From: DATARH01 sp963705325
Lineage (GTDB): Bacteria; Pseudomonadota; Alphaproteobacteria; ATCC43930; CGMCC-115725
Direction of reading: 5' to 3'
Assembly: GCA_963705325.1 (NCBI GenBank)
Contig: OY970069.1
Span: 1,798,001 to 1,862,000, forward strand
DNA: 64,000 bases
Part shown: in pieces, positions 22,008-30,199 of the stretch
Layout: each line of letters opens with the position of its first letter
Position numbering within the stretch: the stretch's first letter is position 1
Translations under genes and position numbers: made by a program
The notes under the pieces: generated by a model
Databases searched by the model: none
Seen by the model: the letters and a program-made list of their open reading frames with translations, nothing else
Told to the model about the DNA's origin: nothing

Positions 22008-22868
22008 GTGATTCCACGTTTGCACCGGGGCGAGGGGCTTTCCCCGGCTGCGGCACTGGTGCGACGGTACGACCGCGATCGCTTCCAGACCGCGCTGTTC
22101 GCACCGCAGGCGCATCGCGAGGCGCTGTTTGCGCTTTATGCCTTCAACTTCGAGATCGCGCGGGTGCGCGAGAGCGTGCGCGAGCCGATGCTGGGTCAAA
22201 TTCGCCTGCAATGGTGGAGCGAGGCGATCGACTCGGCCTATGGCGGCGGCCCGGTGCGGCGGCACGAAATAGTTGAGGCGATCACGACGGTGATCCGTGA
22301 GCGGCGCCTCGGCCGCGCTCAGTTCGACCGACTCATCGACGCGCGCGAGCGCGACCTCGACGACGAGCCGCCGGCGACCTTGGCCGCGCTTGAAGACTAC
22401 GCCGAGGGCAGCTCGGCGCCGCTGATCTATCTGGCACTGGAGGTCCTTGAAGCGGCGAGACCGACCGCGCTGGAAGCGGCCCGGCATGTTGGGATCGCCT
22501 ACGCGCTCTCGGGACTTGTCCGGGCCATGCCGATGCACGCGCCGGCCGGACGCTCGTTCATTCCGGCCGCGCTATCAGCGGAAACGGGGCTCGACCCGCG
22601 CGACTACGCGGCGCTTCGCCCGACACCGGCGCTGCGTCAGGCAGTCGAGACCATCGCTGTAGCGGCGCGTGGTCACCTCGCCGCCGCGCGAGAATTGCGA
22701 CGCGACGTACCGACAGCGGCGCTTCCAGCCTTGCTGCCGGCGCGAATCGCCCACAACGCGCTGCGGCGCCTGGAGCGGGCCGGGTTCGACCCGTTCGCAG
22801 GCGCCGCGCTGACCGATCCGCTGCAGAGCTGGCGGCTGACCTGGGCCGCCCTGCGCAAGCGCTTCTAG
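22008..22868 (+). CDS. Squalene/phytoene synthase-fold protein (NDUFAF6-like)
   Basis: A 286-residue all-helical protein of the isoprenoid synthase fold. It has RYDRDRFQTALFAP, FALYAFNFEIARVRESV, LGQIRLQWWSEAID and LIDARERDLDDEPP. The aspartate-rich motifs of true squalene/phytoene synthases (DxxxD) are degenerate, and the QIRLQWW pattern matches the NDUFAF6 branch, which helps complex I assembly in mitochondria and is common in alphaproteobacteria. A non-catalytic assembly role is therefore more likely than prenyl condensation. GTG 22008 start. It converges on the PuuD-like gene with overlapping stops (22865-22868). Confidence 0.82.
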   Translation: MIPRLHRGEGLSPAAALVRRYDRDRFQTALFAPQAHREALFALYAFNFEIARVRESVREPMLGQIRLQWWSEAIDSAYGGGPVRRHEIVEAITTVIRERRLGRAQFDRLIDARERDLDDEPPATLAALEDYAEGSSAPLIYLALEVLEAARPTALEAARHVGIAYALSGLVRAMPMHAPAGRSFIPAALSAETGLDPRDYAALRPTPALRQAVETIAVAARGHLAAARELRRDVPTAALPALLPARIAHNALRRLERAGFDPFAGAALTDPLQSWRLTWAALRKRF

Positions 22869-23374
22869 TAATAGTGCGCCGCGAACACCATACAGTAGAG
22901 CATCGGGATCGACAGCAACGTGTTGACCCGCGATGCGAGCCCTGCGGTGCGGCGCGCGGCGTTGACCTCGTCCGGCGTCGCCTGCGTAACGCCCATCACC
23001 TTGTTCTGGTTCGGCATGATGATGAACCAGACGTTGAACCACATGATCGTGCCGAACCACATTCCGATGCCGATCGCGGTGAATTTATGGTTATTGGAGC
23101 CGATGCCGATCTTGATGGCGTCGAGAATGTAGCCGTTCATGTAGGCGAGGATCAGGCCGAAGATCAGCGTGAACATCGCGCCCCAGCGGAACCAAAACAG
23201 CGCCTCGGGCAGGATGAAGCGCACGATCGCCGGACGCAGCTCGGTCGGGATTTTCGGCATCGTGGGCGTCTGGGTGAAGTTGAAGTACCAGAGGTGGCCG
23301 ATCCACATGATGCCGCTGATGATGTGCGCCCAGCGGACGAATTGCGACCACCACTCAAAGCCGACAAGTTCCAT
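22865..23374 (-). CDS. Urate hydroxylase PuuD-like membrane protein
   Basis: A 169-residue membrane protein with about four or five helices: SQFVRWAHIISGIMWIGHLWYF, WFRWGAMFTLIFGLILAYMNG, IGIGMWFGTIMWFNVWFIIMP and a C-terminal helix LSIPMLYCMVFAAHYY. It corresponds to the membrane part of PuuD, which oxidises urate; the C-terminal cytochrome c domain of full-length PuuD is absent. Several conserved histidines in the helices could bind haem. The start at 23374 has AGGGAGAAA. A 30-residue membrane peptide is encoded 23 bases upstream, so the two probably form a complex. Whether urate is the substrate is uncertain. Confidence 0.7.
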   Translation of the reverse strand: MELVGFEWWSQFVRWAHIISGIMWIGHLWYFNFTQTPTMPKIPTELRPAIVRFILPEALFWFRWGAMFTLIFGLILAYMNGYILDAIKIGIGSNNHKFTAIGIGMWFGTIMWFNVWFIIMPNQNKVMGVTQATPDEVNAARRTAGLASRVNTLLSIPMLYCMVFAAHYY

Positions 23375-23397
23375 GGCTGTTTCTCCCTCTCGACGAG

Positions 23398-23490
23398 TTA
23401 GTGGATCGCGTGAATCAAGAGAACCACAATGACCGTCAGGACAAAGCCGGCGATGATCGTCCCCGATAGCGAATTCAGCAGCTTTTCCAT
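23398..23490 (-). CDS. 30-residue single-TM peptide, partner of PuuD-like protein
   Basis: ATG 23490 to TAA 23398 encodes MEKLLNSLSGTIIAGFVLTV followed by IVVLLIHAIH, one transmembrane helix with a charged N-terminus. It is preceded by a strong ribosome site (AGAGGAGAG, 5 bases before the ATG) and followed after 23 bases by the PuuD-like gene on the same strand. Its size and shape recall the tiny subunits of cytochrome oxidases. Too short for most gene callers, but the ribosome site and operon position make it convincing. Confidence 0.65.
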   Translation of the reverse strand: MEKLLNSLSGTIIAGFVLTVIVVLLIHAIH

Positions 23491-23624
23491 CCCGCTCTCC
23501 TCTCTTGTCTCGTCGTGGGCCGAAACCGTCGGCGGCAAGAATCATACTCACGATAGCTAAACCCGGCAAATGCGCGTTTCGCGATGGCTGCCTCCATTCG
23601 ATGGCGATTGTGCTAAACTGGGGT

Positions 23625-23969
23625 ATGACAAGGCTGACTCTCCGGATCGATTTCGGCGGCGAGCGTCAGATCGGCCCGGGCAAGATCAAGCTCTTGGAGT
23701 TGATCGATTCGTGCGGCTCGATTTCCGAGGCCGGGCGTCGGATGGGAATGTCCTATCGTCGCGCCTGGCTGCTGGTCGACGCGCTAAACCACTGCTTCCG
23801 CGAGCCGGTGGTGGCGGCGCAGGTGGGCGGGGTGAAAGGCGGTGGCGCCTCGCTGACCGGGTTCGGACATGCGGTCATCGAGCATTACCGGGCGATCGAG
23901 AAGGCCGCCGAGAGCGCCGGCGCAGCGCATGTCGGCGCGCTGACCGCCTCGCTCGCCGAGCCGAGCTAA
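23625..23969 (+). CDS. ModE-family winged-helix regulator (DNA-binding domain only)
   Basis: A 114-residue protein equal to the N-terminal domain of ModE: TLRIDFGGERQIGPGKIKLL, SISEAGRRMGMSYRRAWLLV and the wing VGGVKGGGASLTGFGHAVI. The C-terminal molybdate-binding (TOBE/MOP) domains are missing, which is normal for the short LysR-N/ModE form in alphaproteobacteria; how it senses molybdate is then unclear. ATG 23625 is preferred; an in-frame ATG at 23601 is possible. It is convergent with modC, their stop codons overlapping at 23966-23969, so it likely represses the mod genes and perhaps others. Confidence 0.85.
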   Translation: MTRLTLRIDFGGERQIGPGKIKLLELIDSCGSISEAGRRMGMSYRRAWLLVDALNHCFREPVVAAQVGGVKGGGASLTGFGHAVIEHYRAIEKAAESAGAAHVGALTASLAEPS

Positions 23970-25093
23970 CCTTCGGCGATCTCCGCGTCGGCGCTGGCCG
24001 AACCGGGGGCCGCGCCGGCAAAGGCGTGGTGGTCGAAGGCGATGCTCTTGATCACCGCGTGAACCTTCTTGCCGGGGAGCAGCCCCAGCGTCTCGACCGA
24101 GCGGCGGGTGAGCCGCGCGATCAGCGCCTCGCCGGCGCAGTCGAGGCGGATCTGCACGATCGGCCCGTCGCCGGCGCCGATCTCGGCGACAGTGCCGGGC
24201 AGCACGTTGAGCGCACTCAACCCTTCCGGCGGCGCCAGTGCGATCATCACGTCGCGCGCCCGAATGCGCAGCCGCAAAATCGCACCCAGCGGCAGGTTTA
24301 CGAACGGTACCCGCAGCTCGCCGGCTGCGGCCCTGAGTATCGTCAGTCCGAATTCACCGTCGTGCCCGGCGACGCGGGTGGCGAGGATCGCGCCCGCTTC
24401 GGCGCGCCCGGTCAGCGGGAACAGATCGATCCGGCCCATGATCTCGGCGGTCGGGCCAACCGCGGCGACCTTGCCTTCGGACAGCACGACAAGCGTCGTC
24501 GCCAGCCGCGCCACCTCGGGGATGGAGTGGCTGACATAGACGATCGGCACTCGCGTTTCGTCACGGAGCCGCTCGATATAGGGGAAGATTTCGGCGCGCC
24601 GGCTCTCGTCGAGCGAGGCGAGCGGCTCGTCCATCACCAGGAGGCGGGGATTGGCGAGGAGCGCCCGGCCGATCGCGACCCGCTGCTTCTCGCCGCCCGA
24701 CAGGTTCGCCGGCCGCCGGGCCAGCAGGTGGCCGATGCCGAGTAACTCGACGACCTGATCGAGCTCGCCGCCGCCCGCGCTCCCGGCGAACCAGCGGCCG
24801 TAGACGAGGTTCTGTCGCACGTTGAGATGCGGGAACAGGCGCCCCTCCTGGAAGACGTAGCCGACGCGCCGGCGATGCGCTGGGACGAAGACGCCGCTCA
24901 CGGTGTCGGTCAGCACAGTGTCGTCGATCGCGATGCGGCCGCGGTCCGGCCGATAGAGGCCGGCGATGGCGTTGATCAGCGAGGTCTTGCCGGCGCCGGA
25001 GCGGCCGAACAGCGCGGTGAGCCCGCCCGCGCTCTCGAACGCGGCGTCGAGCGTGAACCCGCCGAGCCGATGGGTGACCGAGACGCTCAGCAT
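23966..25093 (-). CDS. modC: Molybdate ABC transporter, ATP-binding protein
   Basis: A 375-residue ABC ATPase. Walker A is GRSGAGKTS, Q-loop VFQEGRLFPHL, signature LSGGEKQRVAIGRALL, Walker B LLVMDEPLASLD and the switch histidine in YVSHSIPE. The C-terminal ~80 residues form the TOBE/MOP domain that binds oxyanion and regulates transport, diagnostic of ModC over other importers. It powers molybdate uptake together with ModB at the inner membrane. The start is 25093 (MLSVSVTHRLGGFTL); the upstream in-frame extension is repeat sequence. modB lies 130 bases upstream with a mobile palindrome inserted between. Confidence 0.93.
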   Translation of the reverse strand: MLSVSVTHRLGGFTLDAAFESAGGLTALFGRSGAGKTSLINAIAGLYRPDRGRIAIDDTVLTDTVSGVFVPAHRRRVGYVFQEGRLFPHLNVRQNLVYGRWFAGSAGGGELDQVVELLGIGHLLARRPANLSGGEKQRVAIGRALLANPRLLVMDEPLASLDESRRAEIFPYIERLRDETRVPIVYVSHSIPEVARLATTLVVLSEGKVAAVGPTAEIMGRIDLFPLTGRAEAGAILATRVAGHDGEFGLTILRAAAGELRVPFVNLPLGAILRLRIRARDVMIALAPPEGLSALNVLPGTVAEIGAGDGPIVQIRLDCAGEALIARLTRRSVETLGLLPGKKVHAVIKSIAFDHHAFAGAAPGSASADAEIAEG

Positions 25094-25109
25094 GCGGGCC
25101 TGTTCTCTT

Positions 25110-25200
25110 CCCTTGGCCGGACTTGATCCGGCCATCCACGTCTTCCGGGCCTCTGATTGCAATCCAAGACGTGGACCCCGGGGTCAAGCCCGGGGGAGGG
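25110..25200. mobile_element. Miniature inverted-repeat element (REP/MITE-like)
   Basis: Left arm 25110-25144 starts CCCTTGGCCGGACTTG and ends CCATCCACGTCTT; right arm 25166-25200 is its near-complement, AAGACGTGG... The left arm agrees at 32 of 35 bases (by eye) with the arm that flanks the GIY-YIG gene at 48481. Only about 20 bases lie between the arms. It sits between modB and modC, so it may affect their joint mRNA by forming a long hairpin. Confidence 0.75.
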
Positions 25201-25223
25201 AAATTCTGCGTTGGGTGCCATCG

Positions 25224-25925
25224 TTAAAGCCCTGCCACGCGCCGGGTGGCGCGCTGCGCAACCGCCTCCGAGGCGAACAGCGCCGCCACTGAGATCGCCA
25301 CCGAGACCAGGGTCAGCCGCAGCGCACCGAGCTCGCCGCCCGGCACCTGGAGGAAGCTATAGATTGCGGTCGGCAGGGTCTGGGTCTCGCCGGGGATGTT
25401 GGAGACGAAAGTGATCGTCGCGCCAAACTCGCCGAGTGCGCGCGCGAAGGAAAGGATTGCCCCGGCGACGATGCCGGGAAGGATCAGCGGCAGGGTTACG
25501 GTCAGCCACACCCAGACGCGGCTGGCGCCGAGGGTCGCCGCCGCGTCTTCGAGCCGCCGGTCGACGCCGTCGATCGAGAGGCGCATCGAGCGCACCATGA
25601 GCGGGAACCCCATAACCGCCGAGGCGAGCGCCGCGCCGGTCCAGCGGAAGGCGAAGACGATGCCGAGCCGGTCGCCGAGAAACGCGCCGAGCACGCCGTG
25701 CCGCCCGAGCAGGACAAGCAGCAGATAGCCGGTCACCACCGGCGGCATCACCAACGGCAGATGCACCGCGACATTGAGCAGCGAGCGGCCCCAAAAGCGG
25801 CTGCGCGCGAGTAGAATCGCCACCGCCAGCCCCACCGGCAGACTGCCGAGGGTCGCGCATATCCCGACTCGCAGCGACAAGCGGATCGCGGTCAGCTCCT
25901 CGGGCGTGAAGGCGAGCAGGCCCAT
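25224..25925 (-). CDS. modB: Molybdate ABC transporter, permease
   Basis: A 233-residue permease with five to six transmembrane helices and the coupling motif GFPLMVRSMRLSIDGVDRRLEDAAATLGA (EAA loop, shown in part here by LEDAAATLGAS), followed by LPGIVAGAILSFARALGEFGAT, the ModB/CysT family signature. It forms the channel for molybdate and docks ModC. The start at 25925 (MGLLAFTPEELTAIRLSLRV) is the usual length. A 14-bp perfect palindrome lies 16 bases upstream. No modA substrate-binding gene is present: the next gene upstream is an unrelated STAND protein. Confidence 0.92.
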   Translation of the reverse strand: MGLLAFTPEELTAIRLSLRVGICATLGSLPVGLAVAILLARSRFWGRSLLNVAVHLPLVMPPVVTGYLLLVLLGRHGVLGAFLGDRLGIVFAFRWTGAALASAVMGFPLMVRSMRLSIDGVDRRLEDAAATLGASRVWVWLTVTLPLILPGIVAGAILSFARALGEFGATITFVSNIPGETQTLPTAIYSFLQVPGGELGALRLTLVSVAISVAALFASEAVAQRATRRVAGL

Positions 25926-25940
25926 AGTTCGTTGTGTATA

Positions 25941-25954
25941 GCGGAATATTCCGC
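25941..25954. promoter_or_regulatory. Perfect 14-bp palindrome upstream of modB
   Basis: GCGGAATATTCCGC is its own reverse complement and lies 16 bases from the modB start. It is a candidate operator, possibly for the ModE-type regulator encoded at 23625, though it does not match the classical ModE box. Confidence 0.5.
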
Positions 25955-26000
25955 TTCTTGGATACCCCGCGACCAAGGCTGGCCCCTGTCACCGCGCGGC

Positions 26001-29000
26001 TCAGGAACCTTTCGCCAATTCCGCCCGAATCTGGTCGGGCCAGTTGGTTTGGTTGCCGGTCAGTTTGCCGTGTTGCTGCAGGGCTTCGGCGACCGACAGC
26101 GCTTCGTTAAGGACGGCGGCGCGATCGTCGCCAGCGGATACCGAGGCGAGCTTCGTTAGAGCCACGACGAGGTCGATCTGCCACTCGGTTGGGTCCGAGG
26201 CCGTCGCCGCCAGGCCGCGGGCGGTCGCCGCGGTCTCGCGATAGGCGTCCGCCGCACCGGCGCTGTTCTTGAGCAGCACCTGCAGGTCGCCCAGGGTCTG
26301 CGTCGTGCTGATTGCGTCGCGCTGGACGCCGGGATTCCCGGGCGCAGCGGCGGCAAGCGCCTGACGGATCGCCACCGCCTCCTGCATCGGCGACAGCGCC
26401 GATGCGCCGTCCGCCATGCGCAGGTAATCCATGCCAATGCGCCACAGCGTGTAGGCGACGTCGGCTTGCGGCGTCGGGTCTCCGGGGCTGGCGCGCTTGA
26501 GCATATCGCGGCAGATGACCAATGATTCCTGGAATGCGGTCAGGGCGCCGGCGAAATCGCTCGTCGCCATCTTGATGTCGCCCACCTTGTTGAGGATCAC
26601 GGCAATGCTGCGTTCGAGGCGAACATCTTCAGGATGCGCGGCGGCGACCGCACGGCTCACCGTCACCGCCTCGCTGTAGAGATCGCCTGCCGCGGCATTG
26701 TCGCCCAGCGTGCGTTTCAGATCGCCAAGCTGGGTCAGCGCCAGAGCGAGATCGTTCTGCCAGACCATATTGGTCGGCTCTTGGCCGGCGATCTTGCGCG
26801 CGATCGTCAGCGATTCGGTATAGGCGGAAAGCGCGCCGTCCTTGTCGCTGCTTGCCACCGCCGCGTCGCCGACTCTCCCGAGGGCGCTTTCGAGATTGCG
26901 CTGGGCGTTGAGGTCGTTGGGCGCGATCTCGACGAGATGGCGATTGATCGCCAGGGCCTGCTGATAGAGCGCGCTGGCGCCAGCATGGTCGCCGGTATTG
27001 AGTTTCTGGTCGCCGACGCTGGTCAGGTTCTCCGCGAGGTCGAGTTGCCATTGGGCATTGCCGGGATCGCTCTGCGCCAGCTTTTGGATCAGCGGCAGCG
27101 CCTCGTTATAAGCCGCGGCGGCGCCGGCATTGTCGCCGGTGCGCTGGTGCAGATCGCCGACCTTGAGCAGTTCGAGCCATAGATCGTGCTGCGCCGAGTT
27201 ATCGGTCGGCGCCGCCGCGGCGAGTTTGCGGCGGATCGTCAACGCCTGGCCGAAGGCCTTTGCCGCGCTGGCGGTGTCGCCGGCGGCGGCGCTGACGTCA
27301 CCAGTGCGATTGAGGCTCACCGAGAGGTCGCGCTGCAGCGCGGCGATGTTGGGGTGCTGTTCGGCGAGCGCGCGGATAATCGTCAGCGCTTCCTGGTAGG
27401 CGTCGGCGGAGCCCTTCGCGTCGCCGAGGCGCGCTTTTGCCTCGCCGATATTGTCGAGCACCTCCGATTCGTCGCGCCGCAGCGGCCCGTTGCCTGGCTC
27501 GGCGTCGATCAGGCCGCGGGTAAGCGCCAAATCCTCGGTGAAGGCGTCGAGCGCCGCCTTGTCATCGCCGCTGCGCAACGCTACCTGGCCGACGCGGTCG
27601 AGCGCGACGCTCATATCCTTCTTGTGTTGCTTGTCTTGCGGTTCCGCTGCGACCAGTGAGCGCGTCGTCGACAATGCATCGGCGGCGGCGGCCCGCGCAT
27701 GATCGAGATCGCCGATGGCGAGATAGGTCTGGGCGATTTCGTCGTAGGCAGCCGCACGCAGGCGGCGCAGCTGCAGATCGTCCGGCGCCTCTTGAGTGAG
27801 CTGGTTGACCCGCGCCTGCGCTTCTTGCAGCACCGCGGCAATCGTTTCGGCCCGCATGCCCTGCGTGTTGCGAAATTTTTGCGCGATGTCGAAGACCAGG
27901 TTGCTCACCGCGCCCTTCGCCGCGGCAAGACTGCGCGTGGCGCGCTGCTCTTCGTGCCAGGCGAAAAACCCGGCGCCGCTGGCCCCGACGGCGAGCAGTG
28001 CGAAGACCACCGCCGCCGCCGCGACGAAGCGCTGGCGGGCGCGGGCGCGGCGGCCCGATGCGGCGATGAATGCGCGGGTTTCCGGCAGTAGTTCGTCGCC
28101 AAAGCGGGCGGTCATCGACTCAGCTTCCGCCAGCAACACACCGCGCCCGATCAGCCGGTCGCGGCTATTGGCCGCCGCCTCCCACCGCCGCCGCTGCGCC
28201 TCGACCTCGTCGCGGACGCGATAGAAATCGCGGTTGGCGGCGATCAGGTCGCGTGCCCGGTGCCAATCGGCGATGACGCGCTGGTGCGCCAGCTGCACCC
28301 CGGCATTGTGACCCTCGCCCGAGACGAGGAGGATCCGCGCGGCGACCAGCGCGTCGATCAGCCGGCGCGCGCTGTCACCTGCCGCCGCGGCCGCGAGCGG
28401 TACGGTGCGGGTGGCCAGGCTGCCGGAATCGCCGGCCTCGGCGGCCGTGACGGTGACCAGTTGGCGCAGCAAGCGCGGCAGCTCCGCCATTTCGCTTTCG
28501 CCTAATCCGGTGATCGCGCGCTCCGCCTCGCGATCGATGATGCCGGAAAGCCCGCCCAGCGCCTCGAACGCGGCATGGGTGAGCCGGGTCTCGCCGCCGA
28601 TAGATACCCGCGCCTCGAACAGCCGGTTCAAGGCGAGCTGCAGCAACGGCAACATGTCGGGCCGGTCGGCCTCGCGCAGCAGCACCTCGTCGAGCCCGTC
28701 GCCCGACGCCGGGTCGCGATCGAAGACCAGCTCCGCCGCCGCGGCCGGCTTGCGCACGATTTCCGCCAGCTCTGCCGGCCCCGGCGCGGCGAGGTCATAG
28801 GTTGCCCCGGCGGTCTTCAGCGCCAGCAGGTCGGGCTCGGCGAGAAACCTGTCATATAGATCGGCGCGCAAGGTCGCGATCACCCAAATCCGGCCGCTTG
28901 CCGCGAACAGCTTCAGCAAGCGGGCAAAAGCGGCGCGCTCGGCGGCGTCGGCATGATCGCCGAACAATTCGTCGAGCTGATCGACCAGCACCACGAGATC

Positions 29001-30107
29001 GCAGCGCACCGGCCGCTCGTAGCCCTGACGCACCCGCAGTTCCTCGCCGATGCGGTCGAGCGTGCGCAGCAGCGGCGTCACTGAAGCGGCATCGGCATGG
29101 GCGAGGAGCGCGGCGAGCTCGGCCGGGGTGCGGTAGTCGCTCGCCGCCAGCTCGGGCAGGGCGGGCGGGCGGCCGCTCTCCGCCTCGGGGATCGCGTTGT
29201 CGCCGTCGAGCAGGCGGGTCGCGAGCGTCGTGATGGGGCCGCCGGCCAACTCGGTCGGCCGCATCGCCGCGACGCGCCAGGCGTCCACCGCTGGCACGAC
29301 GCCGGGCACGGTCAGTCGCGTCACCAGACCGGCGCGGGCCAGGGAGGATTTGCCCGAGCCGCTGGCGCCGACGACGATCAGAAACGGGGTGCCGCGTTCG
29401 GCGGCGTCCTTCCACAGATCGACCGCGCGGGCGGTGTCGCGTGAGCGCCCGAAGAACACCGCCGAATGTTTGGCGCCAAAGGCCTCGAGCCCGCGAAACG
29501 GCGAACCCTTGGTCGCGATCGGCCACAGCACGGCGCGGCCGTGCAGCACTTTTTCTTCGAGCCAGTTGCGCAAAAGGCGCTCGACCTGAACCTCGAAATC
29601 ATCCGGCGAGGTAAAATTGTGGAACGCTGCCTTGAACGGCCCCTCGGTTCCGACGAACCAGGTGTCGAAGAATGCCTTGAGCCGCTGCCATTGTTCGGCG
29701 ACCCGCGCCGCCTCCGGGTCGTCGAGGCGCACGAGAGGGGGGTCGTTGTTGCGGAACACATAGACATCGGGAAGCTGCTTCGTCCGCGCCGCGGCGATCG
29801 CCGAGAGAACTTCATAGGCCGTGCCGCTCGGGTAGGGCGAGCCGTCCGGCAGCTTGGCGAATTCGGGCGGCAGCTCAGTGCCGATCCGGCCGCGAAAAAT
29901 GGCGACGACGATGTCGCATTCGGCGGCTTCCGGGATTTGATCTTGAAACGTCTTGTCGGCGCGATAGAACTCGGTTTCCCAGCGGATCGTCTCCAGCTTG
30001 GCGATCTCGGCGAATTCACCGTTGAGCCGCTCGACCACCCGCTCGATCCGGCGGCGTTCATGGTCGACGTCGCCGGGCGACGACACGAAGATTCTGACCG
30101 TCTGCAT
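26001..30107 (-). CDS. DUF4062-STAND NTPase with TM segment and TPR array
   Basis: A 1368-residue protein. Residues ~4-175 are a DUF4062 domain (VRIFVSSPGDVDHERR...). Residues ~205-650 form an nSTAND1-type NTPase: FRGLEAFGAKHSAVFFGR, Walker A VVGASGSGKSSLARAGL near 248, Walker B VVLVDQLDELFG near 373, and a winged-helix-like end. A hydrophobic segment at ~695-718 (AAAAVVFALLAVGASGAGFF) likely anchors it in the membrane. From ~770 to the end there are about ten TPR-like repeats (GDxxGAxxAYxEALxIxRxLA). STAND proteins are ATP-driven switches that oligomerise on ligand binding, often in anti-phage or stress responses; TPRs would sense a protein. ATG 30107 chosen. Ligand and effector are unknown. 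Confidence 0.88.
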   Translation of the reverse strand: MQTVRIFVSSPGDVDHERRRIERVVERLNGEFAEIAKLETIRWETEFYRADKTFQDQIPEAAECDIVVAIFRGRIGTELPPEFAKLPDGSPYPSGTAYEVLSAIAAARTKQLPDVYVFRNNDPPLVRLDDPEAARVAEQWQRLKAFFDTWFVGTEGPFKAAFHNFTSPDDFEVQVERLLRNWLEEKVLHGRAVLWPIATKGSPFRGLEAFGAKHSAVFFGRSRDTARAVDLWKDAAERGTPFLIVVGASGSGKSSLARAGLVTRLTVPGVVPAVDAWRVAAMRPTELAGGPITTLATRLLDGDNAIPEAESGRPPALPELAASDYRTPAELAALLAHADAASVTPLLRTLDRIGEELRVRQGYERPVRCDLVVLVDQLDELFGDHADAAERAAFARLLKLFAASGRIWVIATLRADLYDRFLAEPDLLALKTAGATYDLAAPGPAELAEIVRKPAAAAELVFDRDPASGDGLDEVLLREADRPDMLPLLQLALNRLFEARVSIGGETRLTHAAFEALGGLSGIIDREAERAITGLGESEMAELPRLLRQLVTVTAAEAGDSGSLATRTVPLAAAAAGDSARRLIDALVAARILLVSGEGHNAGVQLAHQRVIADWHRARDLIAANRDFYRVRDEVEAQRRRWEAAANSRDRLIGRGVLLAEAESMTARFGDELLPETRAFIAASGRRARARQRFVAAAAVVFALLAVGASGAGFFAWHEEQRATRSLAAAKGAVSNLVFDIAQKFRNTQGMRAETIAAVLQEAQARVNQLTQEAPDDLQLRRLRAAAYDEIAQTYLAIGDLDHARAAAADALSTTRSLVAAEPQDKQHKKDMSVALDRVGQVALRSGDDKAALDAFTEDLALTRGLIDAEPGNGPLRRDESEVLDNIGEAKARLGDAKGSADAYQEALTIIRALAEQHPNIAALQRDLSVSLNRTGDVSAAAGDTASAAKAFGQALTIRRKLAAAAPTDNSAQHDLWLELLKVGDLHQRTGDNAGAAAAYNEALPLIQKLAQSDPGNAQWQLDLAENLTSVGDQKLNTGDHAGASALYQQALAINRHLVEIAPNDLNAQRNLESALGRVGDAAVASSDKDGALSAYTESLTIARKIAGQEPTNMVWQNDLALALTQLGDLKRTLGDNAAAGDLYSEAVTVSRAVAAAHPEDVRLERSIAVILNKVGDIKMATSDFAGALTAFQESLVICRDMLKRASPGDPTPQADVAYTLWRIGMDYLRMADGASALSPMQEAVAIRQALAAAAPGNPGVQRDAISTTQTLGDLQVLLKNSAGAADAYRETAATARGLAATASDPTEWQIDLVVALTKLASVSAGDDRAAVLNEALSVAEALQQHGKLTGNQTNWPDQIRAELAKGS

Positions 30108-30199
30108 CAACCGTTTTCCGCCCGGATGCCGCCCCCAAGCGCTATTCTACGCCAACTGCGCGGACTGCATCGCCGATGACGTCAATTGGAGATCGCTGA

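Noticed and set aside
22874..23401. 175-codon plus-strand frame opposite the PuuD-like gene
   Set aside because: Highly charged, D/E/R/H-rich antisense translation without family resemblance; the minus-strand membrane protein is the real gene.
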